From assembly GCF_964340395.1 (NCBI RefSeq), contig NC_135551.1:28490380-28554379 (forward strand): a stretch of 64,000 nt of DNA. The letters are read 5' to 3'. The position numbers and the translations under genes are program-made. Under the pieces are notes generated by a model that worked only from the letters and a program-made list of their open reading frames with translations, was not told the origin of the DNA and ran no database searches. Every line of letters starts with the position of its first letter. The first letter of the stretch is position 1. Source of the stretch: Glandiceps talaboti (Eukaryota > Hemichordata > Enteropneusta > Spengelidae). Below, one piece after another: positions 1 through 11,339 of this stretch.

Positions 1-915
1 GGATCAACATAAGATTTTGTTTTCCCTCTGTCGACCATACCAAGGAAATCGAATGAAAACACATTTTGTTTTAATCCACTTGTTCATGAAATAGGAGGCT
101 AGGTTTGATAATTCATTCAACCATAATTCTGTAACAGTAAAACGCCACCTCAAACACAGATCCGTCATAAACAACTAATTCAAAGACATTTCGGAGTGAC
201 ACTCAAAGCCAAACAAGTATAAATGAAATGTAGAATCCCAATTCAAAAATTCACAAATTGTTGAAGTTCCAGTATCTTCAAGACAGTGACGTCAGCAGCG
301 TCAAGTGACAGATGAACTTGGTTGTATAACAACAAAGCCTTGTTTAGCGACGGTGCCAATATCCATGACAACCCGTCCTATCAAACCGTTGTGACCCTAC
401 CAAACGCTCAAATCGATAAAAGCAAATCTCAACTACCATGCATATAAAATGAGATGACATGAAAATCTACCATGGACAGCAATATGTGTAACTGGCTGGC
501 CGTCATGTCACAGAAAAATTAATATACATCGTCGTAAACATTAAAAGAAACTATACCCGTGTGTCCAATTATATACACGCTGGTTAAATACTTTAGATGT
601 AGTTTGTGAGACATACGGCACAGTAGCTACTTATTAAGAGAAGTATTGTAAAGAATCATAAGCTTACTAGTTTAAATATATACATCATGGTTTGATGGTT
701 TCAATACATTGTTACGGTATACAGGCCTGACGGACTACTCTGTCACGTTTTTCGATCACTTATTTTAATGTGTAGCAGTAAGGGTAGCAAGACGAATCAC
801 CCACAGACATAGTAAGCTAAGTTTTGGTCAACCCTAATACTGAGTAGTGTGAGCGAGCTTTGAATGTTATAAACACATACCATGAACCCATCATTTCTGT
901 TCTATTAAAACACAG
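1..915 (+). other. Intron of receptor 1 (partial)
   Basis: This is AT-rich sequence upstream of the TM7 exon. By analogy with receptor 2, the intron separates the large 7TM exon (TM1-TM6) from TM7. I see no coding exon, repeat or RNA gene in it. Confidence 0.6.
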
Positions 916-1166
916 GAATGGGAATCAATGAAAGTGTCTACGCATGGATTGCTATCTTCGTCCTTCCGGTCAATTCTGCTCTGAATCCAATCCTGTATAC
1001 CATGACGACGAAAATGTTTAAACAACAAATGCTACGACTGTTGACTTTTTGTTCAGGAGGGAGAAGTGAAGATTCCCTATCGGCCAGTAAGAACTCACGT
1101 ACGACCAGATTGTCTTCGATTGGGAGCCGTTTGGGAATGAGTAGTAGACGGAATGTACGACTCAAC
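916..1166 (+). CDS. Receptor 1, TM7 exon
   Basis: The exon has 251 nt, with acceptor CACAG before 916 and donor GTAAGT from 1167. The homologous exon of receptor 2 has 260 nt. It carries NPILY and the helix-8 segment [10 protein letters not shown]. The cytoplasmic part is rich in Ser, Thr and Arg, as expected of a kinase and arrestin substrate. Confidence 0.85.
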
Positions 1167-1891
1167 GTAAGTTGTATAATCTGTTTATTGATTTGCACAT
1201 GTCAAGGTTTTCAGATACGGTCAGCTATAGCTGAATATTGAATCAATTGTACTGTTGAATTAAAATGGGCGTAATATTATGCCACTGTCATTCAGTACCA
1301 AACCAATCATATCGTTTCATTGAACAGTTACTTTGATAGCCAGACGGCAACTTTTGCATTGAAGATTTCCATTACAAAATAAAGTAACACGAATTCAAAA
1401 GGTTTTCAATCGAATTTTTGTGAAATTTCAATTTTGACCGATAGTAGCACTGATATTACAATTCGTGTTTGACAGAGCTTGTACAGTTGGATCGTGACTA
1501 AGTAGATTGAAATATTGAATATTTACGCTGATTGCCTTTGAATGGTACTTTTAACAGTGTTAATCTTTCTAAAGATCACTTTCAATGTAGTGAAATGTAC
1601 GCCAAGTATAAATTGATCGTGAAATCCATGGCGTCTGAAATTCTAATCACTTTAGATGTTCAGGTTGTTGCTTTTGTTCATCTGACTATGTTGTCATTCC
1701 CAAGGGAACGGGCCTATTGGCATTAAAACATTTTGGTGATGATTTGAATCAAACTAAACCTTGGAGCGATTGTTTACTTTGTACATTTTTTGAAAATGTA
1801 CAGAAATTTCCTGTGGCGATTCACTGTAGCTATATTTGATTATGAAGCAGGTGATAGCCATGAAAATGTGTGTCTGTGTTACCTACCTAAA

Positions 1892-1939
<48 letters not shown>

Positions 1940-3179
1940 TTTTGCGATCATCAAATGACCAATCATTTCGTCAAGGTCTATGTGACCTTAAAACACTGAT
2001 TTAGTCATCTGTTGATGTGTGTATGTATGTACGGAATTAAAATGTGCACAAGAGTCATATACTATGTAATGATAGTGACATTAGTATATTAAAGACCATA
2101 TAAATTATAAAATCAGTAATTTGGAACAATCTGAAACTTTTGTATCTTATTTCTTATTTTTAATATGACCTGAATGATCTGAAATGAAAAACATGTCCTT
2201 CCTTCCAAACAATATTTTCATCAGGAGGATGGTAAGTCTGTTTTTGGAGTGAAGGTATGCCTTGAACGCATGCACATAACTAACTTTGGTATGAACCGTT
2301 AATGCTGGTTCTGTGTTTAAAGAATATTAACTGGTGGTTTTGGTAACAACCTAGCACAAAGCGTCTATGACTAAAATTACTAAACTCTTCATAATCTCTG
2401 TGTTGGTATGACGTTAACGTTTTAAAACGCTCTACATGCTAGCTAAAATAATTTAATTCAATCATTCACGTGACCAATGACTGGTAACATAGGTTGATTT
2501 CATGATCAATCGACCTCAATATAGCAAAGACTTTTCGTAATCCTATCAAATAATATTAGAGTGTTCTTTCAAATGTACATCCCTGGAAAATGCATATGCA
2601 AAAACAAACCTGCCCATCTAAAACGTTCCACGTGTTCAACATAGACATTGATATCGACAGTATGTTTGTAGAAAATGTTCTGTTATGCTCAGGAATATAT
2701 ATCTGCAGGAATATATATCTGCACACACGGTAGCCGATTTGCTACGATGGCAATATCAGTGAGGGGGATGAGATTAAGGTATCACAAATAAACTACTTAA
2801 TACTTGATAATGTGTCATTTCCCAAGTTTGCATGCACTTAAAAAGATTACGTTTAAGTTGAAGTCTTACTTGCTTTTGAGTAGTTTTTTCCAATAACTGG
2901 ACCCAATAGTAGTAATTATATATTTAAATTTCGCTCCACGTTTTCAAAACCATAATTAAGGAAAATACTTTTTCTGATATCAAATTAACTCGGCATTTAC
3001 GATAATTCTGTTTCATTTATAAACAGATGAAGAATTCGAAGTCGACCAGCTCAATGCGTACGATAATCCGAGAGTCGAACTCACCTGTAACGAAGACGGG
3101 GAAACGTCTAAGGAGAGATTTGAGTTGCCCTGAGCGGATTATACCCCCGAATGGGTTTGTGTGTTGCCATGTCAAGTAA
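916..3179 (+). CDS. LRR-GPCR paralogue 1 (LGR type C-like), 3' end only: TM7 exon and tail exon
   Basis: These are the last two coding exons of a class A leucine-rich-repeat receptor whose upstream part lies outside the window. Exon 916-1166 follows a CACAG acceptor and ends at a GTAAGT donor. It enters with two bases of a split codon and leaves in phase 0. It encodes TM7 with the NSALNPILY motif (NPxxY) and a Ser/Arg-rich juxtamembrane tail. Exon 3027-3179 follows AAACAG and reads in phase 0 for 50 residues to a TAA at 3177. The phases and the sequence ([21 protein letters not shown], and SMRTIIRE against SLRTTTRE) match the last two exons of the receptor at 19895-41899. The ATG at 918 is an internal Met, not a start. 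Ligand and G protein cannot be read from this part. Confidence 0.85.
1167..3026 (+). other. Last intron of receptor 1
   Basis: An 1,860-bp phase-0 intron holding a (CA)n run at 1894-1938 and a 16-bp direct duplication (CAGGAATATATATCTG twice, 2690-2721). Nothing else is recognisable. Confidence 0.65.
1894..1938. repeat. (CA)n microsatellite
   Basis: An uninterrupted CA dinucleotide run of about 45 bp inside the last intron of receptor 1. Confidence 0.97.
3027..3179 (+). CDS. Receptor 1, C-terminal tail exon
   Basis: After the AAACAG acceptor the phase-0 frame runs 50 codons to TAA. The SMRTIIRE segment aligns with SLRTTTRE in the tail of receptor 2. The rest is diverged and includes a cysteine pair near the end that could be palmitoylated (inference). 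The neighbouring +1 frame is also open for 35 codons, but it does not match the phase of the donor at 1167. Confidence 0.7.
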   Translation: MKNSKSTSSMRTIIRESNSPVTKTGKRLRRDLSCPERIIPPNGFVCCHVK

Positions 3180-3857
3180 GGTGATCTCTTCACGAAGAAA
3201 TGCTTGTCATCAACTGTTGGCGATCTCCTAATAATTCAAGCAAGCCAACAGATCGGTGGAAACTGGTATTTTCTGCTAGCATAATGTACTACGCTTGACG
3301 TATTATAGTAATACGCTTGGCGTATTACTATAATAACGTGTGTACGAATTTGTCTTACAGAGACAGAACTGTTATTTCACAGTCAGTGTATCAGTGTATC
3401 AGTCAATTCATACCTACACCATTAAAGGAACCTTTGTGTTTTTCCTTGGTAAACCCAATTGTCTCTCTCAATTACAGAAAACGCCCTCTATTGAATATTA
3501 TCTCATTGACATTTACACATTTCAATGTTGACGATGCAGAAAAAATATGTGGGCGCTACAGCATGACGACTGTAAAATACTTGAAAGGTCATATTCGCTG
3601 TTGGTGACACAGTCGTATCTGGGAGAGAATATATTTTACTCATTAATAATTCATTTTCGGGGTGGGGAGGGAAAGTATACTACTTTGCTGTATACAGTAT
3701 TGGGCTTTTGATATTATATTATCTCTAATCTAATACAAAATGCATTAGTATATGCAAGAAATTAATATCTATTTGTTCTCTATGTCTTTTATGTTATGAT
3801 AACCTTGTCATATTTCTTTGTATATGTCATTTTAGGTTTGGGTTCTTACGTAAACTA
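3180..3857. other. 3' flank of receptor 1
   Basis: Apart from the hairpin at 3298-3339, this is AT-rich sequence without a recognisable gene. An ATTAAA at 3421-3426 could serve as a poly(A) signal about 240 nt after the stop codon, but no AATAAA lies nearer. Confidence 0.45.
3298..3339. promoter_or_regulatory. Perfect 16-bp hairpin downstream of the receptor 1 stop codon
   Basis: TATTATAGTAATACGC (3301-3316), loop TTG, then the exact reverse complement (3320-3335). The outer bases ACG and CGT extend the stem across a one-base bulge. It lies about 120 nt after the TAA of receptor 1, probably in the 3' UTR or just beyond it. It could be an RNA hairpin or a DNA cruciform; the function is unknown. 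Confidence 0.6.
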
Positions 3858-3899
<42 letters not shown>

Positions 3900-4030
3900 A
3901 TGTATGTATGTATGTATGTATGTATGTATGTATGTATGTATGTATGTATGTATGCATGCATGCATGCATGCATGGTATGTATGTATGTATGTATGTATGT
4001 ATGTATGTATGTATGTATGTATGTATGTAT
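3858..4030. repeat. Compound (GTCT)n-(GTAT)n-(GCAT)n microsatellite
   Basis: GTCT units run to about 3898, then GTAT units, a short GCAT block at 3952-3973, and GTAT again to 4030. The switches look like point changes spread by slippage. Confidence 0.97.
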
Positions 4031-4575
4031 GCGTTCGTATCTGTGAAGCGTTTTTTAAAGTTTACTTGAAGGCCTAATAAAAAAATTGTTTGGTTCCGGT
4101 TACCTGACCCAACCTAGGTTTTCACGCCGACTCTAAACTTTTTTAGGTATTCGAGAAAAAAATAATATCGCGAAAATTGTGAAGTCTCGCAAGAAATAGT
4201 GGTTACGGTAACTGACTTGAAAAGACAATATAAAACTGTTCCTCCAATCTGTAACGGCTGTACATCTGATGAGAAGAAACCAATAACACAGAGACCATAT
4301 GGAAAACAACGGAAAACATAAATACCTGAACTAGACATGCATAATAGTGTGCGCGGGTAACAACACCTTAACTACGGCTCCACGAAAAATCACAAAATTC
4401 ACAGAAACCTGCCCAGCAAACCATCCCAATTCACAGAAGGATGAAATGTGATGACTGCGGTCAGTCACGCGGAGTGCTTCTGTCAAGAAGGTCTTGATCT
4501 TCGCAAAAAAATGTGAAGCAAAACGGTTTCCTGCTACAAGCTCAAGGTTAAGCAAACAGCAAAACAAAACCAAAG

Positions 4576-4758
4576 ATGGCCGACAGGGAAGAACCAAGCG
4601 AATTCTCTCAGATAATGTCGACACTCGCAGCAGTGAGCAATAAGATAGAGAAGATACCTGCCATAGAAAAGAAACTGAATGAATGTGACTTTTCAAAATA
4701 CAATTGTGAGGCATACCTTAATGATCTCACTCAGCAACGTTTCCTGGCAACCAGTCTA
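4576..4758 (+). pseudogene. LINE ORF1-like N-terminal fragment
   Basis: It starts MADREEPSEF at a good ATG context (AAAGATGGCC). A short charged stretch with LAAVSNKIEKIPAIEKKL follows, resembling the coiled-coil start of a LINE ORF1. After about 60 codons it runs directly into sequence matching the ORF2 linker in another frame, so ORF1's remainder and the ORF2 endonuclease appear deleted. The overlapping minus-strand frame at 4331-4714 is its shadow. Confidence 0.5.
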
Positions 4759-5007
4759 TGATCACTCCAACCCAAATGATGCATACACTGCTTTCTGTGA
4801 TATTTTTCACTCGAATCATGTTCCCGTCCAACAATTCAAAATCAAAGACCCTAGTTTTCGTAAATCTTGGTTATAGAAAGGCTTGCTAATATCTACAAGA
4901 ACTAAACAGAATTATTTTCGAAAGTAAAAACCAATCGCCCAATAACTTTGATATTAGGAATAAATACAAATTATATCGAAATATCCTGACAAAACTCCTC
5001 AAATCCG
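4715..5007 (+). pseudogene. LINE ORF2 linker between endonuclease and RT, left part
   Basis: In two frames separated by stops and a frameshift it reads SWQPVY, NPNDAYTAFCDIFHSN, KGLLIS, then KYKLYRNILTKLLKSAKRHYY. These are the conserved W-x-x-V-Y, A-Y-x-x-F, G-L-x-x-S, Y-R-N-x-L and A-K-x-x-Y-Y positions of many CR1/L2/Rex-like ORF2 proteins. The last codons run straight into the first satellite unit. Confidence 0.75.
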
Positions 5008-8000
5008 CAAAACGACACTATTACCATGTGATATGTTTGTCCCCATCAGGTAATACTAACAAAAAGACACTATTACCATATGATATATTTGCCCACATCG
5101 GGTAATACTAACAAAAAGACACTATTACCACATGAAATATTTGTCCACATCAGGTAATACTAACAAAAATACACTATTACCACATAAAATATTTGTCCAC
5201 ATCAGGTAATACTTACAAAAAGACACTATTACCATATGAAATATTTGTTCACATCAGGTAATACTAACAAAAAGACACTATTACCACATGAAATATTTGT
5301 CCACATCAGGTAATACTAACAAAAATACACTATTACCACATAAAATATTTGTCCACATCAGGTAATACTTACAAAAAGACACTATTACCATATGAAATAT
5401 TTGTCCACATCAGGTAATACTAACAAAAAGACACTATTGGCATATGAAATATTTGTCCCCATCAGGTAATACTAACAAAAAGACACTATTACCACATGAA
5501 ATATTTGTCCGCATCAGGTAATACTAACAAAAAGACACTATTACCATATGAAATATTTGTCCCCATCAGGTAATACTAACAAAAAGACACTATTGGCATA
5601 TGAAATATTTGTCCCCATCAGGTAATACTAACAAAACGACACTATCACCATGTGATACGTTTGTCCCCATCAGGTAATACTAACAAAAAGACACTATTGG
5701 CATATGAAATATTTGTCCACATCAGGTAATACTAACAAAAAGACACTATTACCACATGATATGTTTGTCCCCATCGGGTAATACTAACAAAAAGACACTA
5801 TTACCATATGAAATATTTGTCCACATCGGGTAATACTAACAAAAAGACACTATTACCACATGAAATATTTGTCCACATCAGGTAATACTAACAAAAAGAC
5901 ACTATTACCATATGAAATATTTGTCCACATCAGGTAATACTAACAAAAAGACACTATTACCACATGAAATATTTGTCCACATCAGGTAATACTAACAAAG
6001 AGACACTATTACCATATGAAATATTTGTCCACATCAGGTAATACTAACAAAAAGACACTATTACCACATGAAATATTTGTCCACATCAGGCAATACTAAC
6101 AAAAAGACACTATTACCACATGAAATATTTGTCCACATCAGGTAATACTAACAAAAAGACACTATTACCACATGAAAGTTTTGTCCACATCAGGTAATAC
6201 TAACAAAGAGACACTATTACCACATGAAATATTTGTCCACATCAGGTAATACTAACAAAAAGACACTATTAGCATATGAAAGTTTTGTCCACATCAGGTA
6301 ATACTAACAAAAAGACACTTTTACCACATGAAATATTTGTCCACATCAGGTAATACTAACAAAGAGACACTATTACCATATGAAATATTTGTCCACATCA
6401 GGTAATACTAACAAAAAGACACTTTTACCACATGAAATATTTGTCCACATCAGGTAATACTAACAAAAAGACACTATTACCACATGAAATATTTGTCCAC
6501 ATCAGGTAATACTAACAAAGAGACACTATTACCATATGAAATATTTGTCCACATCAGGTAATACGAACAAAAAGACAATTACCACATGGAATATTTGTCC
6601 ACATCAGGTAATACTAACAAAAAGACACTATTAGCATATGAAAGTTTTGTCCACATCAGGTAATACTAACAAAAAGACACTTTTACCACATGAAATATTT
6701 GTCCACATCAGGTAATACTAACAAAAAGACACTATTACCATATGATATGTTTGTCCCCATCGGGTAATACTAACAAAAAGACACTATTACCATATGAAAT
6801 ATTTGTCCACATCGGGTAATACTAACAAAAAGACACTATTACCACATGGAATATTTGTCCACATCAGGTAATACTAACAAAAAGACACTATTACCATATG
6901 AAATATTTGTCCACATCAGGTAATACTAACAAAAAGACACTATTACCACATGAAATATTTGTCCACATCAGGTAATACTAACAAAGAGACACTATTACCA
7001 TATGAAATATTTGTCCACATCAGGTAATACTAACAAAAAGACACTATTACCACATGAAATATTTGTCCACATCAGGTAATACTAACAAAAAGACACTATT
7101 ACCACATGAAATATTTGTCCACATCAGGTAATACTAACAAAAAGACACTATTAGCACATGAAATATTTGTCCACATCAGGTAATACTAACAAAAAGACAC
7201 TATTACCACATGAAAGTTTTGTCCACATCAGGTAATACTAACAAAAAGACACTATTACCACATGAAATATTTGTCCACATCAGGTAATACTAACAAAAAG
7301 ACACTATTAGCATATGAAAGTTTTGTCCACATCAGGTAATACTAACAAAAAGACACTTTTACCACATGAAATATTTGTCCACATCAGGTAATACTAACAA
7401 AAAGACACTATTACCATATGATATGTTTGTCCCCATCGGGTAATACTAACAAAAAGACACTATTACCATATGAAATATTTGTCCACATCGGGTAATACTA
7501 ACAAAAAGACACTATTACCACATGGAATATTTGTCCACATCAGGTAATACTAACAAAAAGACACTATTACCATATGAAATATTTGTCCACATCAGGTAAT
7601 ACTAACAAAAAGACACTATTAGCATATGAAAGTTTTGTCCACATCAGGTAATACTAACAAAAAGACACTTTTACCACATGAAATATTTGTCCACATCAGG
7701 TAATACTAACAAAAAGACACTATTACCATATGATATGTTTGTCCCCATCGGGTAATACTAACAAAAAGACACTATTACCATATGAAATATTTGTCCACAT
7801 CGGGTAATACTAACAAAAAGACACTATTACCACATGGAATATTTGTCCACATCAGGTAATACTAACAAAAAGACACTATTACCATATGAAATATTTGTCC
7901 ACATCAGGTAATACTAACAAAAAGACACTATTACCACATGAAATATTTGTCCACATCAGGTAATACTAACAAAGAGACACTATTACCATATGAAATATTT

Positions 8001-10049
8001 GTCCACATCAGGTAATACTAACAAAAAGACACTATTACCACATGAAATATTTGTCCACATCAGGTAATACTAACAAAAAGACACTATTACCACATGAAAT
8101 ATTTGTCCACATCAGGTAATACTAACAAAAAGACACTATTAGCACATGAAATATTTGTCCACATCAGGTAATACTAACAAAAAGACACTATTACCACATG
8201 AAAGTTTTGTCCACATCAGGTAATACTAACAAAAAGACACTATTACCACATGAAATATTTGTCCACATCAGGTAATACTAACAAAAAGACACTATTAGCA
8301 TATGAAAGTTTTGTCCACATCAGGTAATACTAACAAAAAGACACTTTTACCACATGAAATATTTGTCCACATCAGGTAATACTAACAAAAAGACACTATT
8401 GCCACATGAAATATTTGTCCACATCAGGTAATACTAACAAAAAGACACTATTAGCATATGAAAGTTTTGTCCACATCAGGTAATACTAACAAAAAGACAC
8501 TTTTACCACATGATATATTTGTCCACATCAGGTAATACTAACAAAAAGACACTATTAGCATATGAAAGTTTTGTCCACATCAGGTAATACTAACAAAAAG
8601 ACACTTTTACCACATGATATATTTGTCCACATCAGGTAATACTAACAAAAAGACACTATTAGCATATGAAAGTTTTGTCCACATCAGGTAATACTAACAA
8701 AAAGACACTTTTACCACATGAAATATTTGTCCACATCAGGTAATACTAACAAAAAGACACTATTACCATATGATATGTTTGTCCCCATCGGGTAATACTA
8801 ACAAAAAGACACTATTACCATATGAAATATTTGTCCACATCGGGTAATACTAACAAAAAGACACTATTACCACATGGAATATTTGTCCACATCAGGTAAT
8901 ACTAACAAAAAGACACTATTACCATATGAAATATTTGTCCACATCAGGTAATACTAACAAAAAGACACTATTAGCATATGAAAGTTTTGTCCACATCAGG
9001 TAATACTAACAAAAAGACACTTTTACCACATGAAATATTTGTCCACATCAGGTAATACTAACAAAAAGACACTATTACCATATGATATGTTTGTCCCCAT
9101 CGGGTAATACTAACAAAAAGACACTATTACCATATGAAATATTTGTCCACATCGGGTAATACTAACAAAAAGACACTATTACCACATGGAATATTTGTCC
9201 ACATCAGGTAATACTAACAAAAAGACACTATTACCATATGAAATATTTGTCCACATCAGGTAATACTAACAAAAAGACACTATTACCACATGAAATATTT
9301 GTCCACATCAGGTAATACTAACAAAGAGACACTATTACCATATGAAATATTTGTCCACATCAGGTAATACTAACAAAAAGACACTATTACCACATGAAAT
9401 ATTTGTCCACATCAGGTAATACTAACAAAAAGACACTATTACCACATGAAATATTTGTCCACATCAGGTAATACTAACAAAAAGACACTATTAGCACATG
9501 AAATATTTGTCCACATCAGGTAATACTAACAAAAAGACACTATTACCACATGAAAGTTTTGTCCACATCAGGTAATACTAACAAAAAGACACTATTACCA
9601 CATGAAATATTTGTCCACATCAGGTAATACTAACAAAAAGACACTATTAGCATATGAAAGTTTTGTCCACATCAGGTAATACTAACAAAAAGACACTTTT
9701 ACCACATGAAATATTTGTCCACATCAGGTAATACTAACAAAAAGACACTATTGCCACATGAAATATTTGTCCACATCAGGTAATACTAACAAAAAGACAC
9801 TATTAGCATATGAAAGTTTTGTCCACATCAGGTAATACTAACAAAAAGACACTTTTACCACATGATATATTTGTCCACATCAGGTAATACTAACAAAAAG
9901 ACACTATTAGCATATGAAAGTTTTGTCCACATCAGGTAATACTAACAAAAAGACACTTTTACCACATGATATATTTGTCCACATCAGGTAATACTAACAA
10001 AAAGACACTATTAGCATATGAAAGTTTTGTCCACATCAGGTAATACTAA
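5008..10049. repeat. 52-bp satellite, 97 tandem units, derived from LINE ORF2
   Basis: The units begin CAAAA(A/C)GACACTATTACC, pass through CAYATGAAATATTTGTCC, and end ACATCAGGTAATACTAA. From the first CAAAA (5008) to the flanking CAAAATTTGG (10050) there are 5,042 bp, which is 97 x 52 minus one 2-bp deletion near 6574. Thus essentially every unit keeps its length. The variants are point changes: CATATG or CACATG, AAATATTTG or AAAGTTTTG, TTACC or TTAGC, CAGG or CGGG, AAAAAGAC or AAAGAGAC. Unit 1 (ATGTGATATGTTTGTCCCC) reads in frame with the flanking LINE codons and looks ancestral. Each unit carries the inverted pair TATTACC and GGTAATA. No reading frame stays open along it, because 52 is not a multiple of 3. 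Confidence 0.97.
7417..10049. repeat. 1,352-bp (26-unit) higher-order repeat within the satellite
   Basis: Rare variants recur exactly 1,352 bp apart: TATGATATGTTTGTCCCC at 7417 and 8769 and at 7729 and 9081; TTGCC at 8399 and 9751; AAAGAGAC at 7971 and 9323; CATGATATAT at 8509 and 9861. The second copy stops one unit short at the LINE flank. A 13-unit sub-block appears at 6741, 7729 and 9081. This pattern points to recent large unequal exchanges on top of older single-unit growth. Confidence 0.9.
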
Positions 10050-10120
10050 CAAAATTTGGAAAACAATGAGGTCTTAAATAAAGATAACACAAACTTGTCT
10101 TCCCCCAAACAAATAAATGC
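10050..10120 (+). pseudogene. LINE ORF2 linker, right part
   Basis: It continues the reading frame of the left flank: GNTNKIWKTM, the conserved G-N-x-K-x-W region just before the RT domain, followed by a stop. The shared CAAAA at both array ends (5008 and 10050) marks the duplication microhomology. Confidence 0.75.
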
Positions 10121-10149
10121 CGGTGACAACACTTGTACACTCTTAACAT

Positions 10150-10240
10150 AAGGCAGTGACATTGTTCAATGACTTCTTCTCGAATATTGGGCCCAACTTT
10201 GCTTCAAAAATACATTCTTCGTAAAGTTTTGATAATTATC
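10150..10240 (+). pseudogene. LINE ORF2 pre-RT fragment
   Basis: One frame reads KAVTLFNDFFSNIGPNFASKI and then stops. This is the F-N-x-F-F-x-x-I-G-x-x-L/F-A pattern that precedes the RT fingers in CR1/L2-like elements. Confidence 0.65.
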
Positions 10241-10299
10241 TTTAATACTGAGAATTATCCCAACTCACTGTTTTTCGTCCAATTGTCGAATATGATGTT

Positions 10300-10735
10300 G
10301 CCAAGGAAATTAGTCGCTTAGAGCCCGTAAAGCTATGGGAACAATAACATTCATCCTAAACTTGCTTTTGATACTATATGACCACCAAACTCTTATCCAA
10401 AAACTGTCCTACTATGGAATCAGATGTCAACCTCTCCGTTGGTTCCAGAGCTATCTGGAAAATCGCCAAGAAGTTGTAAACATCAATGGCACTACTTCAA
10501 ACCCAAGACATATATCAAGTGTGAAGTTCCACAAGATCCATCTTGGGGCCTATTCTTTTCTTGATATAGATTAACGATATTAACAAGTCAACTGATTCTT
10601 TCAACTTTCGTTTACTTGCTGATGATGCCAACCTTTTCAAATACATGACATCTACCCATATCGACCTTTCCCTTCTAAGCAAGCCCCTTGAGAAAGTTAA
10701 CCATTGATGCAATGCAAATAAACTTAGTGTCAAAA
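10300..10735 (+). pseudogene. LINE reverse transcriptase core, decayed
   Basis: A short LEPVKAMG piece near 10317 is joined to AFDT near 10362, so roughly the first half of the RT domain is deleted. The following frame has DHQTLIQKL, GIRCQPLRWFQSYL and NRQEVV. Frameshifts then disrupt the usual G-V-P-Q-G-S segment. LLADDANLF at about 10609-10638 is the catalytic (F/Y)ADD box with Leu in the first position. Confidence 0.75.
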
Positions 10736-10802
10736 AACCCTAATTATATTATTATCAAAACGCTCCAAAATTCCCCTATTTTAAAGGACGCCTTCCTATT
10801 GG

Positions 10803-11319
10803 CAACACACCCGTAGAGGGCGTGTCGTCTGCCACTGACTTAGGCGTATCAATAGACCCTTCCCTAACATGGAAGTCCCATATTGAGAAAGTAAGAGATA
10901 CAGTAACTATTAGTCCAAAAGTTGGCATCATTTCGCACATTCGTCACGACGTTCCAAAATTTGTCCTTACTCTTCTCTACAGTAGTCTAATTTTCCCCCA
11001 CCTTTCTTACTGGATTGAAATCTGGGGAAACACTTATCCAACTGCTCTTGATCCACTTTTCCGTCTGCAAAACAAGTTTGTTAGACTTATAACTTTCTCT
11101 GACTACCATCCTTTAACTTGCCTCTATCATTTCATTATACTTTTTATTTATTTCTATTCGTTTCATTTGCTACACCGAGAGAGTGTCTGTACATTTATCA
11201 AATTTTCCACCGACATAAATCTCCATCACTATTCACATGAGATGTATTGTAGTCGTTACATCTCGTATCCAAAATTAGCCTTAATTGTCATGAACGTTTG
11301 GTCCATGGACTTTGATTAG
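10803..11319 (+). pseudogene. LINE ORF2 C-terminal region, decayed
   Basis: A 165-codon open frame from 10822 contains ATDLGVSIDPSLTWKSHIEK, LYSSLIFPHLSY, IWGNTYPTALDPLF and LITFSDYHPLT. All are typical of the region after the RT domain in CR1/L2-like LINEs. After about 11110 the match is lost through an internal deletion. Confidence 0.8.
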
Positions 11320-11339
11320 TTCCTTGGGAACTATTCCAT

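Noticed and set aside
4331-4714. 127-codon minus-strand frame
   Set aside because: It lies antisense to the probable LINE 5' UTR and ORF1 start, and has no recognisable features.
5008-10049. CRISPR-like array
   Set aside because: The units are contiguous with no unique spacers, the flanks are LINE coding DNA and the host is an animal with spliced genes.
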